A DNA stretch of 64,000 nucleotides from Blastococcus litoris (GTDB taxonomy: Bacteria > Actinomycetota > Actinomycetes > Mycobacteriales > Geodermatophilaceae), in NCBI RefSeq assembly GCF_003075095.1, contig NZ_QCZF01000005.1, forward strand, positions 248,001-312,000, given 5' to 3'. Every line of letters begins with the position of its first letter. Position 1 is the stretch's first letter. Positions 1-9,072 of the stretch are shown here, in pieces. Under the pieces are notes generated by a model, which made no database searches, was not told where the DNA came from, and was given only the letters and a program-made list of their open reading frames with translations. The position numbers and the translations under genes are program-made.

Positions 1-131
1 TGGAGCTGGAGCCGGGCGAGCTCCCAGCCGCCGGTGTCTGCCTGCAGGCTCAGCATGGTCGCCGCTGCGGACCGGGACGTGCCCGGAGGGATCCGCAGCG
101 GCGCGTACTGGTAATCGCCGGCCGCCTCCAT
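1..131 (-). CDS. DUF5703 family protein, N-terminal part (runs off the left edge)
   Basis: Reading the minus strand from an ATG at 131-129 gives MEAAGDYQYAPLRIPP, then GTSRSAAATMLSL and GGWELARLQL. This matches the start of the short actinobacterial DUF5703 proteins, which have a Tyr-x-Tyr-x-Pro-Leu start, a Pro-Pro-Gly-Thr-Ser-Arg turn and a Gly-Gly-Trp-Glu-Leu segment. Family members are about 60-70 residues of unknown function, so roughly 43 residues are present and the C-terminus lies outside the window. No strong ribosome site precedes the ATG. It is divergent from the acidic protein gene at 265. Confidence 0.7.
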   Translation of the reverse strand, partial: MEAAGDYQYAPLRIPPGTSRSAAATMLSLQADTGGWELARLQL

Positions 132-264
132 CGACTGCGATGGTGCCACGCGGGCACGCGCTGGTCACGCGATCGTGGCCTGGCCGACATCTCCGGTCTG
201 CCACGGTCGATGCCGTCGGCCAGGATGGGGTCGACCCGCCAGCGCACGACCGGAGGAGGACGAC

Positions 265-537
265 GTGACCGGACCCGGCATCCCGAGCGAGGTGCCCGAC
301 GCCGACCGCGCGGAGCAGGAGGCCCTCCTGGACCCCCCGGCGGTGACCTCGGCCGGTGACGCGACCGGCCCGGGTGAGGACGTCCCCGAGGCCGACGCGC
401 TCGAGCAGCAGCTGTCGGCGCGTCCGGGCGAGGCGGGCAGCCCTCCGCGTCCGGTGGGCGACCGCGAGGCGAACGAGGCCGACGTCCTGGAGCAGGAGGC
501 CGACGTGCCCGTCGACGAGGACGACGTCCTGAGCTGA
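265..537 (+). CDS. Small acidic protein with a thrice-repeated AD-x-x-EQ motif
   Basis: A 90-residue, strongly acidic, proline-rich protein with no signal peptide, membrane segment or cysteine. The GTG start at 265 is chosen because GGAGGA (253-258) lies seven bases ahead; an open frame extends upstream but looks non-coding. Three near-copies of one motif are visible: DADRAEQEALL near residue 13, EADALEQQLS near 49, and EADVLEQEADV near 73. Composition suggests an intrinsically disordered protein. I do not recognise a function, and no operon partner is close on the same strand. The next gene starts 60 bases later behind an iron-box palindrome. Confidence 0.6.
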   Translation: MTGPGIPSEVPDADRAEQEALLDPPAVTSAGDATGPGEDVPEADALEQQLSARPGEAGSPPRPVGDREANEADVLEQEADVPVDEDDVLS

Positions 538-551
538 GGACTTCCGGCGGC

Positions 552-589
552 CCTCGGCTTTGGTTAGGCTGCCCTAACCGAAGCCGAGG
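552..589. promoter_or_regulatory. Iron box (DtxR/IdeR-type operator) inside a long palindrome
   Basis: Positions 559-577 match the IdeR/DtxR consensus (TTAGG-TTAGG-CTAA-CCTAA) at 16 of 19 bases: TTTGG, TTAGG, CTGC, CCTAA. The core sits in a larger inverted repeat, 552-568 against 573-589, with one mismatch in 17 and a four-base loop. TAGGCT at 565-570 could serve as a -10 box, so a bound repressor would block RNA polymerase. The right arm runs into the ribosome site of the DUF2470 gene. An alternative reading is a stem-loop that hides the ribosome site or ends the upstream transcript. Confidence 0.6.
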
Positions 590-597
590 AGGGCGCC

Positions 598-1401
598 ATG
601 CCGACCTGTCCGAGCCGCCCGGCGCCCGAGCCCGAGCGCTCCGACGTCGATGCGCTGCGCCCGGGTCCGGCCGAACGTGCCCGCACCGTGGCGGCGCGGG
701 CCGGCGCGAGCGTCTGCGCCGTCGGTGTCGAGGGCAGCCGGGTGCTGGCCCACGCCGTCACCGACGCCGGGCAGGTGCTCGTCGCCGTGCCGACCGACGG
801 CGACCTGGTGCGCGCGGTCGCCGCGGCTCCCGGCTCGGACCTCTCCGCGCTCATGATGGTCACCGACCACGCGCCCGTTCCGGTGCGCCGGCCGGTCCGC
901 GCGCAGCTGTGGCTGTCCGGCTGGCTCACGCCCGTCCCGGCGCGCGACGAGCGGCCCGCAGTGCTGGCCTTCGCCGACGCGCGCCCCAGCGAGGTGCTGC
1001 TCGACGTCGGCCGGACCGCCACCCTGCTCCGCCTCGACCTGGCCGAGGTGGTGCTCGGGGAGGGCGGCGCGGCGATCGACGTGAGCCCGCTGGAGTTCCT
1101 GGCCGCGCGCCCCGACCCGCTCGCGGCGCTGGAGGCCGAGCACCTGGCCCACCTGGACGGCGACCACCCCGAGTTCCTCACCCTGCTCGGCGGCCTCCTG
1201 CCGCCCGGCTCCCTCGGCCCGGACGACGTGCTGCGCCCGCTCGGGCTCGACAGGTTCGGTTTCCGGCTGCGCGTGGAACGCCCCGCCGGCCATCGGGACG
1301 TGCGGATCCCGTTCGGCCGGCCGCTGCGCTGCGCCGGGGAGCTCGCACCGGCCATCGGCCGCCTCACCTGCGCCGCGCGCACCCGGCTGCTGCGGGGATG
1401 A
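598..1401 (+). CDS. DUF2470 domain-containing protein, probably iron-regulated
   Basis: A 267-residue soluble protein. Residues about 180-260 form a DUF2470 domain, with EAEHLAHLDGDHPEFLTLL followed by the Pro-Leu-Gly-Leu-Asp-Arg-Phe-Gly-Phe-Arg strand and a basic end. This domain is shared with HugZ-type haem-binding or haem-degrading proteins. The first 150 residues resemble the split-barrel half only loosely, so haem-oxygenase activity is not established. The ATG at 598 is preceded by GAGGAGGG. The iron-box palindrome directly upstream suggests repression when iron is plentiful, which fits a role in haem or iron handling (inference). It stands alone; the next gene begins 69 bases downstream. 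Confidence 0.75.
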   Translation: MPTCPSRPAPEPERSDVDALRPGPAERARTVAARAGASVCAVGVEGSRVLAHAVTDAGQVLVAVPTDGDLVRAVAAAPGSDLSALMMVTDHAPVPVRRPVRAQLWLSGWLTPVPARDERPAVLAFADARPSEVLLDVGRTATLLRLDLAEVVLGEGGAAIDVSPLEFLAARPDPLAALEAEHLAHLDGDHPEFLTLLGGLLPPGSLGPDDVLRPLGLDRFGFRLRVERPAGHRDVRIPFGRPLRCAGELAPAIGRLTCAARTRLLRG

Positions 1402-1470
1402 CACCGGCGCGATGAGTCCCGCGGCCGGCTGCGGTCCTACGGTGACGCATCCGCACCCCGGGGAGGACGC

Positions 1471-2046
1471 ATGACCGCCGTCTACACCTTCGACGTGTTC
1501 GCGACCCTCGACGGCTTCGGCTCCTACGGGGAGGACGGCGACTGGGGCGGCTTCTGGGGCAAGCAGGGCCCCGAGTTCCTCGACCGCCGCCTCGCCCAGT
1601 ACCAGCAGGACCAGCGCCTGGTCCTGGGCGCGAACACCTTCCGGGAGTTCCTGCACTTCCTGGGCTCGGCCGACGAGGCGGGCGACCCGCTGAACGCCCG
1701 CATGAAGAACCTCCCGACGACAGTCGTCTCGACGACGCTCGAGGGCCCCCTCGACTGGCCGGACGCCACGCTCGTGCGCGGTGACGCGGTCGACGTCGTC
1801 GCCGCGCTCAAGGAGGAGTCCGACGTGCCCCTGCGCTCGCACGGCAGCCTGACGATGAACCGGGCGCTGATGGCCGCGGGGCTGGTCGACCTCGTCCAGC
1901 TGACGGTCTTCCCCGTGATCACCGGGCGGACCGGCACCGATCCGGTCTTCCGGGGGGCAGCCGACTTCGACCTCGAGCTGGTCTCCAGCCAGACCCTCGA
2001 CGGCCGCATCCAGGAGCTCGTCTACCGGCCCACCCTGCACGGCTGA
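1471..2046 (+). CDS. Dihydrofolate reductase / RibD C-terminal family protein
   Basis: A 191-residue single-domain protein starting FDVFATLDGFGSY and carrying LVLGANTFREFL and HGSLTMNRALMAAGLVDLVQLTVFPVITG, the pattern of the RibD_C/DHFR fold. These small actinobacterial proteins are predicted NADPH-dependent reductases; the substrate is unknown and it is not expected to be the folate enzyme. ATG at 1471 has GGGGAGG ten bases ahead. A possible -10 box (TACGGT) lies near 1438. It ends six bases from the convergent recD2 gene. Confidence 0.8.
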   Translation: MTAVYTFDVFATLDGFGSYGEDGDWGGFWGKQGPEFLDRRLAQYQQDQRLVLGANTFREFLHFLGSADEAGDPLNARMKNLPTTVVSTTLEGPLDWPDATLVRGDAVDVVAALKEESDVPLRSHGSLTMNRALMAAGLVDLVQLTVFPVITGRTGTDPVFRGAADFDLELVSSQTLDGRIQELVYRPTLHG

Positions 2047-2052
2047 CGAGGA

Positions 2053-4010
2053 TCAGCCGGCGGCGTCCCCGGCGAGGTCCCCGAGATCCGCGAGCAGCGT
2101 CGCCAGCCGGGTGCGCCGCGGCCGGACGTCGACCTCGCGCACCGCGCGGGCCAGCGCCGCGCCGCTCGCGTGCACGATCGACAGGTGGCTCTGCGCGCGG
2201 GTGAGCGCGGTGTAGACCAGCGGCCGCGACAGCATGCCCCCGGCCTCGGGCGGCAGCACGACGACGACGGCCGGCCACTCCGACCCCTGCGCGCGGTGCA
2301 CGGTGATGGCCCACCCGTGCCGGAGGTCGGGCAGCGCGTCGCCGGTGACGGTGACCGGGCCGGAGGAGAAGTCCACGGTCAGCGACCCCTCGCCGGTGCC
2401 GGTCACCACGCCCACCTCGCCGTTGGCGAAGCCGATCGGCTCCAGGTCGAGGTGGTTGGCGGTGGCGACGACCCGGTCGCCGGCGTCGAAGCCGAAGACG
2501 GTGCCCTCGCCCGGGTTGAGCTGCGCCTTGAGCGCCTTGTTCAGCTCGATCGTGCCGGCCGGCCCGCGGTGCACCGGGGTCACCACCTGCACCGAGGTCG
2601 CGGGGATGCCCAGGGCGCGCGGGATCGAGTCGGTGACCAGCTGCACCACCCGCCGGGCGGCCTCGGCGCTGCCGGTGGCCGGGACGACGACGACCTCGCG
2701 GTCCGGGGAGTCGACCGGCGGAAGCTCCCCACCGCGGACGGCCGTGGCCAGCCGGGCGATGGCACCACCCTCGGCCTGCCGGTAGAGCGTGGTCAGCTCG
2801 GTCACCGGGACCGCGCCCGAGTCGATCATGTCGCCCAGCACGTGGCCGGGACCGATCGAGGGCAGCTGGGCCGGGTCGCCGACCAGCAGGAGGTGGGTGC
2901 CGTCGGGGCAGGCCTCCAGCAGCGCAGCGGTCAGCTCGACGTCGAGCATCGACGCCTCGTCGACCACGACGACCTCGGCGTCCAGCGGCCACTCCTCGTT
3001 GCGGGAGAAGCCCCCGGTCATGCCCTGCGCGCCGAGCAGCCGGTGCACCGTCGTCGCCGGGTGGTCGGTCAGCTCCTCGAGCCGCTTGGCGGCGCGGCCG
3101 GTCGGCGCCGCGAGGGCGATCTCCGTGCCCTTCGCCCGCAGCAGCTGCACGATCGCCGCGACCGTACGGCTCTTGCCCGTGCCCGGGCCGCCGGTGAGCA
3201 GGCTGACGCCGGACCCGAGCACCTGGGCGACGGCCGCCGTCTGCGCCTTGTCCAGGCCCTTCGAGACCCGGCGCACCGAGAGCGGGTCGGCGATGAGCTC
3301 GGCGGACGCGGCCAGCCGGGCGACGCCCTCGGCGACCGCCTCCTCGGCCATCCCGTAGCGGGCGAGGGACAGCGACCGGAGCGCCGGATCCGGCTCGGCT
3401 TCCGGATCCTCCGGCTCGGGCGGCTCGTGCTCCAGCACGTCGCCCGACTCCACGGCCGCGACGATCGCCGCGGCCGGATCGGCGACCCCCTCCGCCTGCA
3501 GTGCCGCGACCACCAGGTCCGCCGGGAGCACGGTGTGGCCGTCGCGGGTCGCCGTCCGGAGGGTCAGGCCGACGATCGCCCGGCCCCGCCGGCTGTCCTG
3601 CCGGTCGGCGCCCTTGAGGATCGCGATCGCCAGCCGATCGGCGTCCCCGAGCGCGACGCCGGAGAGGCTCAGCAGCGCCCAGGGGTCGTCACGCAGCCGG
3701 CGGGCGGCGTCCGGACCGAGCGAGTCGGCGACGCCGGAGGCCAGCTTGGCCTGCAGGCCGGCGCCCACCAGCAGCTCGACCACCTCGTAGGTCGGCTGCG
3801 CGGACAGGAAGCTGGAGAACAACCGCTCGGCGCGCTGCCGGCCCACCCGCGGGAGCCTGATCAGCCGGTCGGCCGTGACGTCGTCGGGCGCGGTGATGCC
3901 GGCCGCGGGCAGCTCCGCGGCCGTCCGCCGGCCCAGGCCCGGCCACAGCCCGGCGGCGCAGAAAGCGGCGAAGACCGGATCGCCCCCGGCCGCCGGCGTC
4001 GCCGCAGCGG

Positions 4011-4014
<4 letters not shown>
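2053..4014 (-). CDS. recD2: RecD2-type ATP-dependent DNA helicase
   Basis: 653 residues, SF1B helicase. The N-terminal 250 residues hold a helix-hairpin-helix-like region and a helical domain typical of RecD2/TraA proteins. Walker A is GGPGTGKS (275-282), APTGRAAKRL follows near 303, and motif II is VVVDEASM (349-356). The C-terminal UvrD_C_2 part contains the ITVHRAQGSEWP motif near 590. RecD2 enzymes unwind DNA 5' to 3' and act in repair outside RecBCD; this one is somewhat shorter than the usual 720-800. The ATG (4014-4012) overlaps the TGA of the aldo/keto reductase gene by four bases, so it should be translationally coupled. The open frame running further upstream is a shadow of that gene. 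Confidence 0.88.
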
Positions 4015-4991
<977 letters not shown>

Positions 4992-5080
4992 GACCGGCCA
5001 ACCTACCGGCGGACACCGACCGGCACCGGGGAGCCTCGGGGCACGCGGAGCGGCGCGCTGGGCCCCCGCCCGGTCCCGCC

Positions 5081-5086
5081 TAGGGT
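5081..5086 (+). promoter_or_regulatory. Predicted -10 box (TAGGGT) for uppP
   Basis: TAGGGT ends eight bases before a GTG at 5095, the spacing seen for many leaderless genes in this window. If transcription starts at about 5094, the mRNA begins with the short open frame 5095-5151 and uppP lies second on it. Confidence 0.4.
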
Positions 5087-5094
5087 GATCGGTC

Positions 5095-5151
5095 GTGCCC
5101 GCCCGCCCCACGCCCCGACCTGCCCGCAGCGACCCGGCGGGAACCCGCTGA
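5095..5151 (+). CDS. Possible 18-codon leader peptide overlapping the uppP start
   Basis: GTG at 5095 opens a frame reading VPARPTPRPARSDPAGTR. It stops at TGA 5149-5151, whose last base is the A of the uppP ATG (TGATG). Its start stands where a leaderless transcript would begin. The peptide is Pro- and Arg-rich. Coupled translation could set uppP expression. Nothing but position supports it as coding. Confidence 0.3.
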   Translation: MPARPTPRPARSDPAGTR

Positions 5152-5981
5152 TGGGCTGGCTCGAGGCCGTCGTCCTCGGCGTCGTGCAAGGCCTGACGGA
5201 GTTCCTGCCGATCTCCTCCAGCGCCCACCTGCGGCTGGTCGGCGAGCTCTTCGGCTGGGAGGACCCGGGCGCGGCGTTCACCGCGATCATCCAGATCGGC
5301 ACCGAGGCCGCCGTCCTCCTGTACTTCCGCAAGGACATCTGGCGGATCGTCGTCGCCTGGCTCGGCTCCCTCGCCGGAAAGCGGAAGGGCGACCCTGACG
5401 CCCGCATGGGCTGGCTGATCATCGTCGGCAGCATCCCGATCGTCGTCCTCGGACTGCTGTTCCAGGACGACATCGAGACGACGTTGCGCGATCTGCGGAT
5501 CGTCGCCATCTGCCTGGTCGCGTTCTCGCTGGTCCTGTTCTGGGCCGACCGGGTGGGCAGCAAGAAGCGGGAGCTGACCGACCTCACCGTGCCGCACGGG
5601 ATCGGCTTCGGCTTCGCCCAGGCGATGGCGCTCATCCCGGGGGTGTCCCGCTCGGGGGGCACCATCACCGCCGGCCTCTTCCTCGGGTACTCGCGGGCGG
5701 CCGCGGCCCGCTACTCGTTCCTGCTCGCGATCCCCGCCGTCCTCGGCTCCGGGCTCTTCCAGGCCTACGAGGCGCTCACCGGTGACGTCGCGGGCCAGGG
5801 CGTCGACTGGGGGCCGACGCTCCTCGCCACGGTGATCGGCTTCGGCGTCGGGCTGAGCGTGATCGCCTGGCTGCTGCGCTACCTGGACCGGGGCAGCTTC
5901 ACGCCCTTCGTCGTGTACCGCATCGTGCTGGGCCTGCTGGTCCTCGGGCTGGTCGGCGCCGGGGTGCTCAGCCCGACCTGA
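5151..5981 (+). CDS. uppP: Undecaprenyl-diphosphatase UppP (BacA)
   Basis: 276 residues, polytopic membrane protein that removes a phosphate from C55-PP on the outer face of the membrane, recycling the carrier for peptidoglycan and other cell-wall polymers. Both signatures are visible: the Glu-rich LTEFLPISSSAHLRL near residue 17 and PGVSRSGGTIT near 165. About seven or eight hydrophobic helices follow the usual plan and length is typical. The ATG at 5151 gives the conserved MGWLEAVVLGVVQG start. The open frame upstream is antisense to the aldo/keto reductase. Loss of the carrier pyrophosphatase step is the bacitracin target, so the protein also affects bacitracin tolerance (family knowledge). 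Confidence 0.95.
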   Translation: MGWLEAVVLGVVQGLTEFLPISSSAHLRLVGELFGWEDPGAAFTAIIQIGTEAAVLLYFRKDIWRIVVAWLGSLAGKRKGDPDARMGWLIIVGSIPIVVLGLLFQDDIETTLRDLRIVAICLVAFSLVLFWADRVGSKKRELTDLTVPHGIGFGFAQAMALIPGVSRSGGTITAGLFLGYSRAAAARYSFLLAIPAVLGSGLFQAYEALTGDVAGQGVDWGPTLLATVIGFGVGLSVIAWLLRYLDRGSFTPFVVYRIVLGLLVLGLVGAGVLSPT

Positions 5982-6007
5982 CGCCCGACGCGCATACGCT
6001 CCGTCCT

Positions 6008-6706
6008 GTGACCACGGTGATCCTGCTCAGGCACGGGCGGACGACGGCCAACACCGGTGGCGTCCTCGCCGGCTGGACGCCGGGGGTGCAGCTCGACGAG
6101 ACCGGTGCGGCCCAGGTCGCTGCGGTGGGGGAGCGCCTGGCGAAGGTGCCGCTGGCCGCCGTCGTGAGCAGCCCGCTCGAGCGGTGCGCGCAGACCGCGG
6201 CCGCCGTGGCCGCAGGGCGGGACCTCGAGGTGCACAGCGACGACCGGCTGGGCGAGGCCCGTTACGGCGACTGGACCGGCCGGGCGATCAAGGAGCTGGC
6301 CAAGGAGCCGCTCTGGAAGGTCGTGCAGCAGCACCCGTCCGCCGCGGTGTTCCCCGGCCCGGAGGGGGAGGGGCTCGCCCAGACCCAGGCCCGCGCCGTG
6401 GCCGCGGTCCGCTCCTGGAACGCGCAGCTCGGCCCCGACGCCGTCTGGCTCGCCTGCAGCCACGGCGACGTGATCAAGGCGGTCCTGGCCGACGCCCTGG
6501 GGCTGCACCTGGACCAGTTCCAGCGGATCGTCGTCGACCCCGCCTCGATCTCGGTGGTCACCTACACCGACACCCGCCCGTTCGTCGTCCGCGTGAACGA
6601 CACCGGCGGGGACGTCTCGGCGCTGATCCCGCCGCCGCGCAGGCGCCGCCGGGCGCGGAAGTCCTCGGACGCCGTCGTGGGCGGGGGAGCGGGCACGACC
6701 GTCTGA
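6008..6706 (+). CDS. Histidine phosphatase, MSMEG_4193 phosphomutase-like family
   Basis: 232 residues. The phosphate-accepting LLRHGRTTAN lies at residues 6-15, SSPLERCAQTA near 56-66, and the second catalytic His in CSHGDVIKAV near 153. It belongs to the actinobacterial MSMEG_4193 group, annotated as putative phosphomutases but with undefined substrate. The C-terminal 25 residues are a basic tail. The GTG at 6008 follows TACGCT by seven bases with no ribosome site, so a leaderless start is likely. It is the first of the conserved trio with the DUF3090 and SCO1664-family genes, a run that in many actinobacteria adjoins mshC, as here. Confidence 0.85.
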   Translation: MTTVILLRHGRTTANTGGVLAGWTPGVQLDETGAAQVAAVGERLAKVPLAAVVSSPLERCAQTAAAVAAGRDLEVHSDDRLGEARYGDWTGRAIKELAKEPLWKVVQQHPSAAVFPGPEGEGLAQTQARAVAAVRSWNAQLGPDAVWLACSHGDVIKAVLADALGLHLDQFQRIVVDPASISVVTYTDTRPFVVRVNDTGGDVSALIPPPRRRRRARKSSDAVVGGGAGTTV

Positions 6707-6744
6707 CCTCGGCGTCGTCGGAGCCGGACGTCGGCCCCGCCGCG

Positions 6745-6750
6745 TAACCT
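6745..6750 (+). promoter_or_regulatory. Predicted -10 box (TAACCT) for the DUF3090 gene
   Basis: TAACCT ends six bases before the GTG at 6757 and no ribosome site is present. This supports a leaderless transcript for DUF3090 and the gene after it. Confidence 0.4.
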
Positions 6751-6756
6751 GGGCGC

Positions 6757-7308
6757 GTGCCCCGTCAGGTCCATCTCTTCGAGCGTCCGACCCGATTCGT
6801 CGCAGGCACCGTGGGCCAGCCCGGGGACCGCACCTTCTACCTGCAGGCATCCGACGACAGCGGCCGCACGGTCAGCGTCGCGCTGGAGAAGACGCAGGTG
6901 CAGGTCCTCGCCGACCGCATGAACGAGCTGCTCGACGAGGTGGCCGGCCGGGCGAGCACGATCATCCCGGCGGAGGCCGAGCCCGACGACCTCGAGCCGC
7001 TGACCGCTCCGGTCGACGAGGAGTTCCGCGTCGCCGCGATGGGCCTGGCCTGGGACGGCTCCGCCGAGGCCGTCGTCGTCGAGGCGGTGGCCGCCGGCGA
7101 CGAGCCGATCGACGAGGAGGCGATCCTCTCCGACAGCGAGGACGGCCCCGACGCGCTGCGGGTGACGATCACGCCCATGGCGGCCCGCGCGTTCGTGGCC
7201 CGGGCCCGCCGGGTGGTCGCAGCCGGCCGCCCGCCGTGCCCGCTGTGCTCGCTCCCGCTGGACCCGGCCGGGCACGTGTGCCCTCGGCAGAACGGCTACC
7301 GCCGCTGA
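6757..7308 (+). CDS. DUF3090 family protein
   Basis: 183 residues starting MPRQVHLFERPTRFVAGTVG and containing DRTFYLQASD, which is characteristic of DUF3090 (TIGR03847), a family confined largely to actinobacteria. The C-terminus has a CPLC...C pattern (about 163-175) in a Pro-rich, basic setting that could bind zinc, next to ARAFVARARRVVAAGRPPCP. Function unknown. Its constant partnership with the phosphatase before it and the SCO1664-family protein 13 bases after it suggests a shared pathway, perhaps phosphate-ester related (inference). Confidence 0.85.
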   Translation: MPRQVHLFERPTRFVAGTVGQPGDRTFYLQASDDSGRTVSVALEKTQVQVLADRMNELLDEVAGRASTIIPAEAEPDDLEPLTAPVDEEFRVAAMGLAWDGSAEAVVVEAVAAGDEPIDEEAILSDSEDGPDALRVTITPMAARAFVARARRVVAAGRPPCPLCSLPLDPAGHVCPRQNGYRR

Positions 7309-7321
7309 CCGGCGGCTCCCC

Positions 7322-8071
7322 ATGAGCGAGCAACCGGTCGAGCCGGATCTGCGCCCCCCGGCCGACGACGGCGAGGCGCTGCAGCTGCTGCTCGAGGGCG
7401 TCATCGACCTCGAGGGGCGCATGCTCGACGCCTCCAACGTGACGCTCGTCGGCTCCATCCGGTGCGGCGACCTGGCCGCCGATTGCGTCTACAAGCCGGT
7501 CGCGGGGGAGCGGCCCCTGTGGGACTTCCCCGACGGCACGCTCGCCGGCCGGGAGATCTCCGCGTTCCTGGTGTCGCAGGCGACCGGCTGGCGGGTCGTG
7601 CCGCCCACGGTGCTGCGCGACGGGCCCTTCGGCCCGGGCATGGTCCAGCTGTGGATGGACGGCGACGAGACGGTCGACCTGGCCGCGTTCGTCCGGCGGG
7701 ACGACCCCGCGCTGCGCCGCATGGCGGTCTTCGACGCGGTGGTGAACAACGCCGACCGCAAGGGCGGGCACATCATCCCGATGCTCGACGGCCACGTGCA
7801 CGGCGTCGACCACGGCATCTGCTTCTCCGTGGACCCGAAGCTGCGCACCCTGCTGTGGCGGTGGGCGGGCAAGCGGCTCCCCGAGGATGCCGTGGCCGTG
7901 CTGGAGCGGCTGGGCGACGAGCTGCGCGGCGACCTCGGCGAGCAGCTGCACGAGCACCTCACCCGCGGCGAGGTGCGGGCCACGCAGCGGCGGGTCACCG
8001 AGCTGCTGCGCACCGGCCGGCACCCCGAGCCCAGCGGCGAGTGGCCCGCGCTGCCCTGGCCGCCGTTCTAG
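7322..8071 (+). CDS. SCO1664 family protein (kinase-like fold)
   Basis: 249 residues. CVYKPVAGERPLWDFPDGTLAGRE near residue 57-80, VFDAVVNNADRKGGHIIP near 138-155 and HGVDHGICF near 160-168 resemble the Lys, catalytic Asn-Asp-Arg and metal-binding Asp motifs of PI3/4-kinase-like and HipA-like folds. Members are called SCO1664 family (TIGR03843); a phosphotransferase role is likely but unproven. ATG at 7322 follows the DUF3090 stop by 13 bases, so the two are co-transcribed. It ends in a Pro-rich tail directly before a GC-rich repeat region. Confidence 0.82.
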   Translation: MSEQPVEPDLRPPADDGEALQLLLEGVIDLEGRMLDASNVTLVGSIRCGDLAADCVYKPVAGERPLWDFPDGTLAGREISAFLVSQATGWRVVPPTVLRDGPFGPGMVQLWMDGDETVDLAAFVRRDDPALRRMAVFDAVVNNADRKGGHIIPMLDGHVHGVDHGICFSVDPKLRTLLWRWAGKRLPEDAVAVLERLGDELRGDLGEQLHEHLTRGEVRATQRRVTELLRTGRHPEPSGEWPALPWPPF

Positions 8072-8080
8072 CGGTTCGCC

Positions 8081-8167
8081 GAGCGGGGCCGGAGGCTCCC
8101 CGAGGCGGGACGCCGGAGCCGCCCCGCGAGGTCGCCGCGCGGAGCGGGGGCCGGAGGTCCCCCGAGG
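8081..8167. repeat. Two copies of a 26-base GC-rich hairpin repeat
   Basis: Positions 8081-8106 and 8142-8167 are near-identical. Each starts gagcggggccggagg, continues with a Pyr/C-rich complement of its own start and ends gagg. Each copy can fold on itself (GCGGGG against CCCC-G). They sit in the 173-base gap after the SCO1664-family gene. They may act as terminators or be members of a dispersed family of short palindromic repeats in this genome. Confidence 0.5.
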
Positions 8168-8244
8168 CGCGGTGAGGAAGAGCTCAGCGCAGTTGGGGAC
8201 GGCTCCTGGTCGCGGTCGGAGCCCGGAGGGCGACAAGATGGCCC

Positions 8245-8628
8245 ATGCACCGCTCGCGTCTCTCGATCCTGCTGCTCGACCTGCCGCCCGAGCACCACGT
8301 CGCCGGCACCGGCTTCTGGGCCGGCGCCACCGGCCGGAGCGCCGAACCCGACCACACCGACGAGGACTGGGCGTCCCTCGGCTCGTTCGCCGACGGGTGG
8401 CACGTCGAGATCCAGCGCACCGGCGAGGGGACGCCGCCGCGCTGGCACGTGGACATCGAGACCGACGACATCCCGGCCGAGGTGGCCCGCCTGGAGGCGC
8501 TCGGGGCCACCCGGCACCGGGACATGGGCTCCTTCTGGCAGCTGCTCGACCCGGCCGGGCTGGTCTTCTGCGTCGTCGGCATCCAGACCGGCGAGGAGTT
8601 CGAGCGCCACGCGGTGACGTGGCCGTGA
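8245..8628 (+). CDS. VOC (glyoxalase/bleomycin-resistance) family protein
   Basis: 127 residues in one beta-alpha-beta-beta-beta pair. Typical wording: SILLLDLPPEHHVAGTGFWAGATG, WHVDIETDDIPAEVARLEALGAT, FWQLLDPAGLVFCVV. Such single-domain proteins dimerise; the substrate cannot be read from sequence. ATG at 8245 gives the usual N-terminus; GGAGGG is about 15 bases upstream, rather far. Its TGA overlaps the GTG of the next gene (GTGA), so the two form a unit. Confidence 0.8.
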   Translation: MHRSRLSILLLDLPPEHHVAGTGFWAGATGRSAEPDHTDEDWASLGSFADGWHVEIQRTGEGTPPRWHVDIETDDIPAEVARLEALGATRHRDMGSFWQLLDPAGLVFCVVGIQTGEEFERHAVTWP

Positions 8629-9068
8629 GCACCACCCGCGTCACCGTCCTGCTCCAGGCTCCGCGGGCAGCGGTGTACCGGGCGCTCACCGACCCGGAGC
8701 AGCTCGGCCGGTGGCGGTTCCCCGACGGCATGAGCAGCGTGGTCGAGGTGCTGGCGGACGGCGGCTTCCGCGTCACCCTCACCTACGAGCAGCCGGACGC
8801 GCAGGGCAAGACGACCGCGCACGCCGACGTCTACCGGGCCCGGTTCACCCGCCTGGTGCCCGACGAGCTGGTCGTGGAGGTCGACCGGTTCGAGACCCCC
8901 GACCCGGCGATGGGCGGCGAGATGACGCTGACCATGACGCTGACCGACCGGGACGGCGGCACCGAGCTCGACGCGGTCCACGAGGGCGTCCCGGACGGCG
9001 TGGCGCCGGAGGACAACGCGCTCGGCTGGCGGATGGCCCTGGACCGGCTGGCCGTCCTCCTGGCCTGA
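8625..9068 (+). CDS. SRPBCC (AHSA1-like) protein
   Basis: 147 residues with the START/Bet v1-like pattern: an opening RVTVLLQAPRAAVYRALTDPEQLGRW, the central hydrophobic strands, and MTLTDRDGGTELDAVHEGVPDGV before a last helix WRMALDRLAVLLA. Such proteins bind hydrophobic ligands or act as Hsp90 co-chaperone relatives; no specific role is clear. GTG at 8625 is chosen because it overlaps the upstream TGA by three bases; a GTG at 8619 is also possible. The long open frame upstream is a shadow. Confidence 0.8.
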   Translation: MSTTRVTVLLQAPRAAVYRALTDPEQLGRWRFPDGMSSVVEVLADGGFRVTLTYEQPDAQGKTTAHADVYRARFTRLVPDELVVEVDRFETPDPAMGGEMTLTMTLTDRDGGTELDAVHEGVPDGVAPEDNALGWRMALDRLAVLLA

Positions 9069-9072
9069 TGCG

